From contig CAJQQJ010000183.1 of assembly GCA_905480445.1 (NCBI GenBank), positions 1 to 15,052 on the forward strand: 15,052 bases of DNA, written 5' to 3'. Position 1 is the stretch's first letter, and the number at the start of each line of letters is the position of its first letter. This document shows, in pieces, positions 1 through 6,881 of this stretch. Origin of the DNA: an uncultured Alphaproteobacteria bacterium (GTDB lineage Bacteria > Pseudomonadota > Alphaproteobacteria > UBA7985 > CAJQQZ01). The translations under genes were made by a program, and so were the position numbers. The notes beneath the pieces were generated by a model. That model worked only from the letters and a program-made list of their open reading frames with translations. It made no database searches and had not been told where the DNA came from.

Positions 1-1
1 G

Positions 2-61
2 GGAATTGCTATAGTTTCTGTTGGATTGGTGTTCTTACTATTGCTCCGCCGAAAAGCTTAA
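2..61 (+). CDS. C-terminal end of a membrane protein gene (5' part outside window)
   Basis: Reading from base 2 gives an uninterrupted tail of 19 residues, GIAIVSVGLVFLLLLRRKA, then TAA at 59-61. It is a run of hydrophobic residues followed by basic ones, as expected for the last membrane helix of an integral membrane protein with its end in the cytoplasm (positive-inside rule). The stop codon overlaps the stop of the leftward gene that ends at 58, so the two genes converge with no room for a separate terminator. The family cannot be identified from so short a piece, and chance openness of a 20-codon frame cannot be excluded. Confidence 0.5.
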   Translation, partial: GIAIVSVGLVFLLLLRRKA

Positions 62-1023
62 ATCCCGTCGAGTTTAGCAATCCCAATAGAGGCTTCTCCA
101 GCACCGCAATAAAGCATGTATGTCACGCCTTCATCGACGAAGACACAAGGGTCCCTCAGTTCTCTCGCTCTACCACGGTTGGCGCCCATTACCGAGGTTT
201 CTAAGGGCAGGTCGGCACCTTCCCAATCAAGTTCAGGCTCTAAGATCTTTGTAGGACCACTCAGATCCCAAGCCATCCAGTGATCATCTAATTGGAGCGA
301 AGCGTGGAGGATTGATTCAGGTCTGTCACCCATGCGGGTGTAAAAGACATGCAGAGTTTCGCCGACAACATGAACTTCGCCATGGCGGAAACCTTCGCCG
401 ATGCCGTCGCGCGCATTGTAACGCACGAGGTTTGGACCAGCTTCGAATGGACCTTCCCAATCAGGCGCGCGCCAGATCTGGCCGCCCCACGTGATTGTGT
501 AAATGTGATCCTTGTATTGGAAGGCTCTGAAGTAGGGTGGCCCTAAGAGGGGCTCCCTCGGTACGAACTGCAAGCCATCATAAGACTTCGCGTAACGTGT
601 GAGCTGATTACCATTGGCGAGTAAACCATGGTAATAAAGGTGGAAGCACTTGTTTGCTTCATCGATATGGATGTCCGGCGAAGCGATGTGGGCATAGAGG
701 TAACCTCCAACCATGTGTTTTGCCCAAGGAGGCCGGTCTTCCACGGGCGGTTCTGGCGGGTCTTCTACAATGTATAAAGACTCTTCGAGCGACATGATAC
801 CAGGCCTGTGCATCGTCCATGGCCCGAGCAGATCATCGGCGAAAGCCATCCGCAGATAGCGTCCTTTATGATCGGAAAAGTAGAGATGATACTTGCCAAG
901 CTTACACTTTGCCCATTCGGGCATGCGGATGATGGCGGGGCCATTGATGTTGTCCCCCATGCGATCATCCATGTGTGGGTAGATGATGGGTTGGTCGAGC
1001 AGTCTTGTGGCTTTGATTGTCAT
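58..1023 (-). CDS. GH43-like five-bladed beta-propeller (glycosidase-superfamily) protein
   Basis: About 321 residues with no signal peptide, so probably cytoplasmic. The sequence has the look of the arabinanase/levansucrase/invertase (GH32/GH43/GH68-like) five-bladed propeller superfamily: repeated blade-type stretches such as YHLYFSDHKGRYLRMAFADD, a middle segment HIASPDIHID...FHLYYHG, and a C-terminal RELRDPCVFVDEGVTYMLYCGAGE followed by SIGIAKL. RDPCVF resembles the acid-bearing RDP motif of these enzymes, but I cannot assign the full catalytic set, so hydrolase activity is unproven. The ATG at 1021-1023 is preferred; an in-frame TTG at 1039-1041 would add six residues, and neither has a strong ribosome binding site. 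It is the last gene of a leftward run, 32 bp after the GNAT gene, so probably cotranscribed. Substrate unknown. Confidence 0.8.
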   Translation of the reverse strand: MTIKATRLLDQPIIYPHMDDRMGDNINGPAIIRMPEWAKCKLGKYHLYFSDHKGRYLRMAFADDLLGPWTMHRPGIMSLEESLYIVEDPPEPPVEDRPPWAKHMVGGYLYAHIASPDIHIDEANKCFHLYYHGLLANGNQLTRYAKSYDGLQFVPREPLLGPPYFRAFQYKDHIYTITWGGQIWRAPDWEGPFEAGPNLVRYNARDGIGEGFRHGEVHVVGETLHVFYTRMGDRPESILHASLQLDDHWMAWDLSGPTKILEPELDWEGADLPLETSVMGANRGRARELRDPCVFVDEGVTYMLYCGAGEASIGIAKLDGI

Positions 1024-1055
1024 GGCTTGGACATTAAGCAAACCACCGAAGATGT

Positions 1056-1526
1056 CTAGATGTCAGCGATGGTAAAACTTAACAAAGGTAGTGATCTGCC
1101 AGGAATAACGTTGGATGGAGCTGCCTTAACAAAGACTGCACCCATTGCTTCATAAAAAGCGCTTGCTTGAGGATCAGATAGGATCTCTAGTGTCTCACAG
1201 CCTTGCTTTCTCAGCGCTTGGATCGTTTCTATAAAGAGTCTTCGTCCTAAGCCCTGTCCGACGAAATCGGGATGAACGAAGAAAGCATCAAGATCCCACT
1301 GGTTGCCTTCAAGCTGTTCGATTACCGAAACACAAACCAACTGTTCGTTTTGCTCTCCCACGATTACCAAGCCAGCCTCAATCGCATTAGTCTCAACGCG
1401 TAAGCTCTCACGACAATCCTCCATGAAATCCATGTCGTAACCCCAGTAAGCTTTTGATTGGAAACAGAGTTCTGATAAAAGTTCTGCTTCCGTAGCCTTG
1501 GCAAGCCGAAACACGATTTCAGACAA
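1056..1526 (-). CDS. GNAT family N-acetyltransferase
   Basis: A 156-residue single-domain protein of the Gcn5-related N-acetyltransferase fold, transferring an acyl group from acyl-CoA to an amine. The diagnostic motif A is at residues 84-98: VHPDFVGQGLGRRLF, matching the family's Q/R-x-x-G-x-G/A pyrophosphate-binding loop. It is followed by the motif B-like LEILSDPQASAFYEAMGAVFV, where the Tyr in FYEAMG is the usual position of the general acid. The start is TTG at 1524-1526, three bases after the TAA of the upstream permease gene, which implies translational coupling; the first in-frame ATG lies about 30 codons later and would remove the first conserved strand. Acceptor substrate is not predictable. 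Confidence 0.9.
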   Translation of the reverse strand: MSEIVFRLAKATEAELLSELCFQSKAYWGYDMDFMEDCRESLRVETNAIEAGLVIVGEQNEQLVCVSVIEQLEGNQWDLDAFFVHPDFVGQGLGRRLFIETIQALRKQGCETLEILSDPQASAFYEAMGAVFVKAAPSNVIPGRSLPLLSFTIADI

Positions 1527-1529
1527 GAG

Positions 1530-2444
1530 TTAAATCTTTGTGGCGGCGGCAGGCGGAGTGATTTCTTTGCGCGATTCCACGGCTTCTCGGTGAGAAATGT
1601 AAGTTGCAGCCACTACAATGATACCACCACCCAGTAGAACCCATGGGTCCAAGGCCTCGTTAAACACCAACAAGCCGAGCAGCGATGCCCAAACAAGCTG
1701 CAGTAAACCAACTGGCTGAGTAACTGTTAGGGGCGCACATTTGATTGCAAGTGTCATCGTGATATGCCCAACGGTCGCAAAGACGGCGGTTAGGAGAAGG
1801 AGAATCAACTCCTCCATGCTTGGTGTCACCCACACAGAAAAGGCAAAAGGTGCCAAGACCAAAGGGCAATAAAGCGACAGCATGGCTACTATGGCGATTG
1901 GTTCAATCTTCCCGGTTAATTTTTTGGTGATGATGAAGGAAATTGCGAACAATGGTGCTGCAATCAACTGGGCAAGTTGACCGGTGCCTACTTCTTGGAA
2001 ACCGGGTCTCAGAATCACAATGGCACCTACGAAACCTGCAAGAACCGCCATTACTCGGCGGAGTTTGAATTTTTCACCTAGGAAGAAAGCTGCACCGATG
2101 GTGACAAAGATCGGCGACGTGTAGCCTATCGCCGTTACTTCAGCGACCGGAATGCGGGCCATTGCATAGAACCAAAAGATGATCGCAAGGGCATGGACGA
2201 ATCCTCTGAAACCCAAAGCCAGATGCAAGCTTACGGATATTGAGCTCCTAAAAACTTTGAACAGAGCTGGCAAAACCAACACCAGCCCAAACGCGTAACG
2301 GATAAAGGCTGCTTCAGCCGCCGGTAGATCAGACCCTAAATATCTAACGAAGCCAGTCACGAAAACGAACAACCAACCCGTCACAACCATCCAGAGGATA
2401 CCCTGCAAGGTCTTGTTGGCTTTCACCGTTTCAATGATGGGCAT
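1530..2444 (-). CDS. EamA/DMT superfamily transporter (first of three in the window)
   Basis: A 304-residue inner-membrane protein with about ten hydrophobic helices arranged as two EamA repeats, the normal length and layout of drug/metabolite transporter permeases. The first repeat includes AEAAFIRYAFGLVLVLPALF and PVAEVTAIGYTSPIFVTIGAAFFLGEKF; the second ends with APLTVTQPVGLLQLVWASLLGLLVFNEALDPWVLLGGGIIVVAATYIS. P-x-F-x-x-x-x-A followed by an acidic-basic pair (GEK) is typical of helix 4 of this family. The C-terminal tail is hydrophilic and cytoplasmic. ATG at 2442-2444 follows a purine-rich AAGAAAGAG. It lies between the GcvT-like gene (95 bp gap) and the GNAT gene (3 bp gap). DMT permeases move amino acids, nucleosides or other metabolites, usually outward; the substrate here is unknown. 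Confidence 0.92.
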   Translation of the reverse strand: MPIIETVKANKTLQGILWMVVTGWLFVFVTGFVRYLGSDLPAAEAAFIRYAFGLVLVLPALFKVFRSSISVSLHLALGFRGFVHALAIIFWFYAMARIPVAEVTAIGYTSPIFVTIGAAFFLGEKFKLRRVMAVLAGFVGAIVILRPGFQEVGTGQLAQLIAAPLFAISFIITKKLTGKIEPIAIVAMLSLYCPLVLAPFAFSVWVTPSMEELILLLLTAVFATVGHITMTLAIKCAPLTVTQPVGLLQLVWASLLGLLVFNEALDPWVLLGGGIIVVAATYISHREAVESRKEITPPAAATKI

Positions 2445-2539
2445 GCAGCTCTTTCTTGGTAAGTGGCCCTATCAGGATGTAGGATCTGGGGGCGGCTAAA
2501 TCATTCACCTAAAGACCGTAGAGCATTAATCCCAAAAAG

Positions 2540-3706
2540 CTAGCGTGAGGCAGTAAAAAGAGCGCGTGGATCGTCCATTTGTCGCTTCTCAACAAAAGGA
2601 AGCGACGATACGACAGCGGTTCTTGTCCTGTCCCATGTTTCGACCGACATGAGGGTACCAACTTGAGCATCTGCTATATCAACGATGGCAATTGCCAAGT
2701 TCTTCTCCAGTCGTGGCGAATAACCAAGACTGGTTAGCTTTCCTATTTGTTTGCCATCAATCATCAAGGGCCAAATGGTCTCGTTGGACGCCAGAGCTTC
2801 ACCCTCAACAATGAGGCCGACCAGCTTTTTGGTAAGCGGCTCATGTTTCAATCTTGAAAGCGCTTTTTTGCCGATGAAATCTGCAGGGTTCTTTAGACCA
2901 ACAAGATGGCCAAGGCCGACCTCATATGGATTTGTTTCTGGCGAAATATCGAGACCCCAAGAGAGGATACCGGACTCAATCCGCCGTGCTTGTGAAACAG
3001 AACCTGGAGCGACATTGTAGATCTTGCCCTTTTCCATGAGGGCATCAAAGAGCGCGTCGCCTTTGGTCTCATCCGCTAGATAGATTTCATAACTAAATTC
3101 GCCGCTCCAGCCAGTGCGTGAAATTACAAGCTCAGTTCCCTGAAAATCAAAACTTGCTGACCAATAGTATTTCAGATCCAAGATAGCCTCGCCGACGAGG
3201 TCAACCATGAGGGCAGGGGACTTGGGCCCTTGAACTTGTAAAACGGAGACTTCCGCATCTCTGATTGTCACTTCCAATCCGGCGTTTACAGCAATGCCTT
3301 TAGTCCAAAGTTCCAGATCGCAGTCGGATGTCGAAAGCCAATACTTTCCGGCTTCGGGATGAAGGATGATGGGATCGCAAACAATACCGCCGTCTGGTGC
3401 AGTTAACAGCGCGTATTTACATTGCCCAATGGCGCAATTGTCCATGTTACGCGGCGTCAGCAACTGGACGAATTCTTTTGCGCTTGGACCTGTTATCTCA
3501 ACTTGCCGCTCTCCCATGACCGGCCACAAGGCGACATGATTGATGACATGCCAGTATTCGTCGACTGGGTTTGTGAAGAAGGACGAAATGTAAGTGCGAT
3601 TATAGACAGAATAGTTTCTGCAACCATATCGCCAACAAGCCTCAAAGAATGCGCCTTTGCGAATTCGTGGTTGAAAACCAAGTGCTGCGCCTTTGTGCTG
3701 GATCAT
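2540..3706 (-). CDS. GcvT-family folate-dependent enzyme, DmdA-like (putative demethylase/aminomethyltransferase)
   Basis: A 388-residue protein with the two-part GcvT architecture: a folate-binding GCV_T domain (about residues 45-280) and a C-terminal barrel (about 295-380). Family signatures visible are ERQVEITGPSAKEFVQLLTPR, APDGGIVCDP, LQVQGPKS, SRTGWSGEFSYEIYL, NPYEVGLGHLV and YSPRLEKNLAIAIVD. The N-terminal RIRKGAFFEACWRYG...YSVYNRTY block and the spacing fit DMSP demethylase (DmdA) and its relatives better than glycine-cleavage T-protein. Such enzymes pass a methyl or methylene group to tetrahydrofolate. The usual W-D-V motif is WPVMGERQV here, so an unusual paralogue with another substrate is possible. 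ATG at 3704-3706 has a good GAAGGA site 8 bp upstream. It is first in a leftward run and is divergent from the cobalamin riboswitch. Confidence 0.8.
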   Translation of the reverse strand: MIQHKGAALGFQPRIRKGAFFEACWRYGCRNYSVYNRTYISSFFTNPVDEYWHVINHVALWPVMGERQVEITGPSAKEFVQLLTPRNMDNCAIGQCKYALLTAPDGGIVCDPIILHPEAGKYWLSTSDCDLELWTKGIAVNAGLEVTIRDAEVSVLQVQGPKSPALMVDLVGEAILDLKYYWSASFDFQGTELVISRTGWSGEFSYEIYLADETKGDALFDALMEKGKIYNVAPGSVSQARRIESGILSWGLDISPETNPYEVGLGHLVGLKNPADFIGKKALSRLKHEPLTKKLVGLIVEGEALASNETIWPLMIDGKQIGKLTSLGYSPRLEKNLAIAIVDIADAQVGTLMSVETWDRTRTAVVSSLPFVEKRQMDDPRALFTASR

Positions 3707-3765
3707 AGTCGTTTTCCTTCGTTGCGTCTTTGACAGTTTTAAACGCTTTGCTGTCGCTTTGGCAA

Positions 3766-3794
3766 TTGACAGTTACCAGACCCATCGTTACGCA
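3766..3794 (+). promoter_or_regulatory. Possible sigma70-type promoter for the riboswitch transcript
   Basis: A consensus -35 hexamer TTGACA sits at 3766-3771; 17 bp later is TACGCA, a weak -10. Transcription from here would start just before the riboswitch aptamer, as required. A second TTGACA at 3730-3735 lacks a good partner. The -35 match is seen directly; promoter function is inference. Confidence 0.35.
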
Positions 3795-3803
3795 GATCTT
3801 GTT

Positions 3804-3988
3804 GATGGTTCTGGTTTGGAAGGCTTCAAACCGGATGAAAAGGGAACAGAGTGAGGCGTACCCAACAGGGGCCTAATCTCTGGCTGCCCCCGCAACTGTA
3901 AGCGGTGAGCTGCATGCCACTGGCCACTGACCTTTGGGTTGGGAAGGCGGTATGAAGTGTTGACTCGTGAGCCAGGAGACCTGCCACC
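3804..3988 (+). ncRNA. Cobalamin (adenosylcobalamin) riboswitch aptamer
   Basis: All the sequence hallmarks of the cobalamin riboswitch occur in order and spacing: GATGAAAAGGGAACAGAGTG near 3834-3853 (the AAAAGGGAA and GTG elements), the core GCCCCCGCAACTGTAAGCGG at about 3886-3905, CCACTG at 3917-3922 and again at 3924-3929, GGGAAGGCGG..ATGA at about 3940-3954, and the B12 box GAGCCAGGAGACCTGCC ending at 3985. The ends TGG (3806-3808) and CCA (3984-3986) can close the P1/P2 stem. These elements bind adenosylcobalamin and repress the downstream gene when B12 is plentiful. The first gene downstream is a cobalt-uptake operon, a standard regulon member. The aptamer ends are approximate. Confidence 0.96.
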
Positions 3989-4085
3989 AACTGCCTGCTT
4001 AATCAGGTAAAGCTTCCAGACGCCGGGGACTGCGTCACGTGTGGTGGTCTCGTCAATTGGCCTCTTTCACTCTCTCCCCTAAGCG

Positions 4086-4126
4086 TCTCCTAAACCAACA
4101 TGTAACTTGGTTACGCCGTTAGGAGA
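4086..4126 (+). promoter_or_regulatory. Riboswitch expression platform: hairpin that sequesters the ribosome binding site
   Basis: TCTCCTAA (4086-4093) is the exact reverse complement of TTAGGAGA (4119-4126), which contains the AGGAG ribosome binding site of the ATG at 4132. Between them AACCAA (4093-4098) can pair with TTGGTT (4107-4112), giving a stacked helix. With the stem formed, the binding site would be hidden, which points to translational rather than terminator-type control. No U-rich terminator is seen between the aptamer and the ATG. The pairing is seen in the sequence; the switching mechanism is inferred. Confidence 0.65.
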
Positions 4127-4131
4127 TTGAT

Positions 4132-4920
4132 ATGAAACTGAAAATCATTGCATTGGCCGCAATGGCATTGGTCTGGCCAGACAGCGCTGCTGCACACTTC
4201 CAACTGCTCTACACGCCTAAAGTAAACTTGGAAAAAGCCGGAGATGTGACATTCAAGATGGTGTTTTGGCATCCTCTCGAGAACGGTTATATGATGGATA
4301 TGGCAAAGCCGCAGGCTGTCTATTATCGCCATAAAGGTAAGACAGTTGATTTGCTCGATCAGATCAAGGCGATTGACTATCACGGCCCAACAAACAATGC
4401 CGCCGCTTTTGAGGTGACAACAGCTGTTCGACGTCTTGGAGATTACACCTTTGTTGTAGAACCAGCTCCCTATCTAGAAGCGAGCGAAGACATCTATATT
4501 CAACAGTTCACTAAGACTTATGTGAACAGAGGCGGCGTTCCAACGGACTGGATGGAGCCGGTCGGACTGGCGGCTGAAATTGTGCCGCAAAACAAGCCGA
4601 CGAATATTCTCACCGGTTCAACCTTCTCTGGACGGGTCATGACCTCTGGTCAACCAGTCGCGGGCGCAGAAATTGAAATCGAATACATAGCGGCCGCTTT
4701 GGACGTTGAGAATAATGCTACTTTCGAGCCAACTGTTTCACCCGCGTCTGGTGGTACTATCGTCGCGATTTCCGACGCCGCAGGATATTTCTCATTCGGC
4801 ATTCCCAAAGCAGGTTTTTGGGGCTTCGCAGCCCTGGACGTTGGGCCCGAAAAAGAACACGAAGGTAAATCTCTTTCTCAAGACGCGGTCATTTGGATCC
4901 GCGCTTTTGATTTCGAGTAG
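4132..4920 (+). CDS. DUF4198 periplasmic protein of a cobalt/nickel ECF transporter (NikK-like)
   Basis: 262 residues with a classic signal peptide: a basic n-region MKLK, a hydrophobic stretch, and a cleavage site after SAAA, giving a mature protein that begins HFQLLYTPKV. The rest resembles DUF4198: an N-terminal beta domain (to about residue 150) followed by a beta-sandwich with FSGRVMTSGQPVAGAEIEIE and GYFSFGIPKAGFWGFAALD. In NikK-NikM-NikL-NikQ-NikO systems this periplasmic component is thought to assist metal delivery to the M subunit. The predicted mature N-terminal histidine could be a metal ligand. It is the first gene after the B12 riboswitch, which argues for Co(II) rather than Ni(II), with AGGAG spaced 6 bp before the ATG. 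cbiM follows after 5 bp. Confidence 0.85.
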   Translation: MKLKIIALAAMALVWPDSAAAHFQLLYTPKVNLEKAGDVTFKMVFWHPLENGYMMDMAKPQAVYYRHKGKTVDLLDQIKAIDYHGPTNNAAAFEVTTAVRRLGDYTFVVEPAPYLEASEDIYIQQFTKTYVNRGGVPTDWMEPVGLAAEIVPQNKPTNILTGSTFSGRVMTSGQPVAGAEIEIEYIAAALDVENNATFEPTVSPASGGTIVAISDAAGYFSFGIPKAGFWGFAALDVGPEKEHEGKSLSQDAVIWIRAFDFE

Positions 4921-4925
4921 CGATA

Positions 4926-5546
4926 ATGCATATCGTTGACGGAGCTTTATCGACTGAAGTAGTGACGGGCGGGGCAGTCTTAGCTGTGGCTGGCATTGCT
5001 TACGGTCTCAAGCATCTGTCGATGGAGAAAATTCCTGCAGCCGGGATGTTGAGTGCAACGTTTTTCGTTGCATCGTTGATCCATGTTCCGCTGGGGCCGT
5101 CGTCAATTCATTTGATTATGAACGGCGTTGCCGGAATGATCTTGGGGTGGGCCGCTTTTCCTGCGCTTTTCGTGGGGCTTTTGCTCCAAGCTGTATTCTT
5201 TGGTTTTGGTGGCATAACTGTTTTGGGGATTAACAGTCTGAACATAGCCCTCCCGGGCGTCTTAGTCTTTTATCTTTGTCGATCAGCTCTTGCTGGTGGT
5301 TCATCAAGGAAGGCGGCTATCTGGGGCGGTATTGGTGGCGCCTTTGCAATCAGTTTAACAACTTTGTTCGTCGCTTTCTCTTTGGCGTTAAGCGGTGATG
5401 AGTTTCTGCCAGCTGCTAAGTTTGTATTCTTTGCTCATATACCCGTGATGGTTATCGAAGGGCTTTTGTCGGCAGCGGCGATCTACCTAATTGCGACAGC
5501 GAAGCCTGAGCTGTTTTCGATCATGCAGCGGGGAGCAGAGGAATGA
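4926..5546 (+). CDS. cbiM: Cobalt ECF transporter substrate-specific membrane subunit CbiM
   Basis: 206 residues, with about six membrane helices. The N-terminus MHIVDG is the defining CbiM/NikM feature: the Met1 amine and His2 form part of the square-planar Co(II)/Ni(II) site deep in the protein. Further expected ligands lie in LIHVPLGPSSIHL (His53 and His62), and the FGFGGITVLGINSLNIALPG stretch is also typical. It is the S component that selects the metal; CbiQ is the coupling subunit and CbiO the ATPase. It lies between the two periplasmic accessory genes, and its TGA overlaps the next ATG (ATGA at 5543-5546), so translation is coupled. Cobalt is preferred over nickel only because a B12 riboswitch controls the operon. 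Confidence 0.93.
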   Translation: MHIVDGALSTEVVTGGAVLAVAGIAYGLKHLSMEKIPAAGMLSATFFVASLIHVPLGPSSIHLIMNGVAGMILGWAAFPALFVGLLLQAVFFGFGGITVLGINSLNIALPGVLVFYLCRSALAGGSSRKAAIWGGIGGAFAISLTTLFVAFSLALSGDEFLPAAKFVFFAHIPVMVIEGLLSAAAIYLIATAKPELFSIMQRGAEE

Positions 5547-6136
5547 CTCTCTTGCGCGCTCTAGTTCTGTTTTGCCTTGTTGCTGTTACTGCTCAAACCG
5601 CCAGTGCACATAAATTGATCCTGTCGATTTATCCCGCGGGAGCGATGGTCGAAGGTGAAATTGGTTTTTCGAACGGTGACATGGCAGCCAAAGCGTTGGT
5701 GGAAATCTTTGATGTCGACGGAAAGCTGTTGAAACAAGTGACCACAGATGAAGAGGGCTTTTTTGTCTTTGAGCCCAAAGCCGGTATCCGACATGTATTT
5801 CGAGCTGACCTTGGTGCCGGTCACGTCGCGCAAGCCATTCTTTACGAGGAGGACTTACCTGTCGGCTTAAGGTCTGATACCAGTGGTCAGACTAATGAAT
5901 CAAACAGCAAAAAGGCTGTAGTTGTTGATTCAGAATTTAGCGCGCAGCAGCAGGACCTGATTGCTGAAGCTCTACGCCGCGAGATAAGGCCGCTGCAAAA
6001 AGAACTGGCTGCCTACAAAGAAAAAAATGACCTGCAAACAATTCTAGGGGCACTTGGTTACATCCTTGGACTCTGTGGGATTGGTTTCTATTTCATGGCT
6101 AGACGGCGTTTGAAGGACGGTAAAGATGCTGACTGA
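5543..6136 (+). CDS. Membrane-anchored periplasmic subunit of the cobalt transporter (NikL/CbiN-like role)
   Basis: 197 residues. The signal peptide cleaves after TASA, leaving a mature protein starting HKLILSIYPAG. A small beta-sandwich follows (VEGEIGFSNGDMAAKALVEI...EGFFVFEPKAG), then a charged linker, a predicted coiled coil around residues 135-160 (EALRREIRPLQKELAAYKEK), and one C-terminal membrane helix (ILGALGYILGLCGIGFYFMA) with a basic cytoplasmic tail RRRLKDGKD. This is the NikL layout known from NikKMLQO nickel transporters, where it takes the place of the short CbiN/NikN subunit next to the M component. The start overlaps the cbiM stop (ATGA) and is preceded by GGGGAGCAGAGG. Its stop overlaps the start of cbiQ by 11 bp. 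Confidence 0.8.
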   Translation: MTLLRALVLFCLVAVTAQTASAHKLILSIYPAGAMVEGEIGFSNGDMAAKALVEIFDVDGKLLKQVTTDEEGFFVFEPKAGIRHVFRADLGAGHVAQAILYEEDLPVGLRSDTSGQTNESNSKKAVVVDSEFSAQQQDLIAEALRREIRPLQKELAAYKEKNDLQTILGALGYILGLCGIGFYFMARRRLKDGKDAD

Positions 6137-6881
6137 GGCCAAGATTGTACAACAGCAAAGTTTGGGCATCGACGCCCTTGATCCTAGGGCTCGCATCATA
6201 GCCGTTGCCGTGTTCGCGGTTGCAGTTGTTACTCTTAATTCCTTTTGGGCATTGGGACTCGCATTGCTTGTTTCGGTCTTCTCGTTGGTTTTCTCGAGCT
6301 AGCCTCTTCGCAAAACGCTTGTTCGAATGGCGAGCATGGACGGTTTCATTCTGCTGATACTGGTGATGTTGCCGTTTACGATGCCTGGGGAAACCTGGTT
6401 TACACTTTGGGGCTTCGTTGCCTCTTGGGACGGTCTGTGGCGAGCGTTGCAAATAGCGCTCAAGGCTAATGCCATTGTACTTGCCTTGTTAACGCTGGTC
6501 GGATCAATGGAGGCAATTACACTTGGTCATGCTCTCCATCGTTTGAAGGTTCCTGAAACCCTGGTTCAGCTGCTCTTGTTCACAGTGCGCTACATCGATG
6601 TTTTGAGGGACGAGTATCTCCGTTCTCGTGTCGCCATGAAGGCTCGGGGTTTTCGGCCCTCTAACTCTATTCATTCTTACAAATTATTCGGGTATTTGGT
6701 CGGCATGATGCTGATCAAGGCGATGGAACGCTCAGAGCGCGTTTTGAACGCCATGAAATGCAGAGGCTTTTCTGGCAAGTGGCCCCATCTAGATCAGATG
6801 CGATTTAAGCCCATAGATCTGCTGTTTGGTTTAACGGCATTCGCATTGATCGGTTTGCTGCTTTGGGTGAACCTAAGATGA
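6126..6881 (+). pseudogene. cbiQ: cbiQ interrupted by an in-frame amber (TAG) codon
   Basis: The frame starting at ATG 6126 (GGACGG upstream) reads MLTEAKIVQQQ...IDALDPRARIIAVAVF, the normal CbiQ N-terminus with its DPR motif, and runs 58 codons to TAG at 6300-6302. Without any shift the same frame continues PLRKTLVRMASMDGFILLILVMLPFTMPGE and on to TGA at 6879-6881. The complete product would be 251 positions, a normal CbiQ length. Both coupling-helix signatures, MKARGF (ARG at 173-175) and MKCRGF (CRG at 212-214), are intact. CbiQ is the T component linking CbiM to the CbiO ATPase, so the operon needs it. One base change explains the stop. A true nonsense mutation, a sequencing error, readthrough and restart at ATG 6327 are all possible. 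No other damage is visible, suggesting the change is recent or tolerated. Confidence 0.85.
6327..6881 (+). CDS. cbiQ: C-terminal part of CbiQ after the amber codon (possible restart product)
   Basis: If ribosomes restart eight codons after the TAG, ATG 6327 would give a 184-residue protein covering the last four or so membrane helices and both coupling motifs (KARG and KCRG, which contact the ATPase) but lacking the first helices and the DPR motif of CbiQ. No ribosome binding site precedes this ATG, so expression would depend on reinitiation from the terminated 58-residue peptide. Automated annotation would probably call this piece as a gene. I consider the full-length interrupted gene the better description, and whether this fragment alone can couple CbiM to CbiO is unknown. 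Confidence 0.5.
   Translation: MASMDGFILLILVMLPFTMPGETWFTLWGFVASWDGLWRALQIALKANAIVLALLTLVGSMEAITLGHALHRLKVPETLVQLLLFTVRYIDVLRDEYLRSRVAMKARGFRPSNSIHSYKLFGYLVGMMLIKAMERSERVLNAMKCRGFSGKWPHLDQMRFKPIDLLFGLTAFALIGLLLWVNLR

Noticed and set aside
4019..4036. GACGC...GCGTC hairpin after the riboswitch as an intrinsic terminator
   Set aside because: No following U-run; the binding-site-sequestering stem further down explains control better.
6245..6469. Frameshift as the explanation for the broken cbiQ
   Set aside because: The overlapping frame here shows no CbiQ-like sequence; both CbiQ halves are in one frame, so only the TAG substitution is needed.
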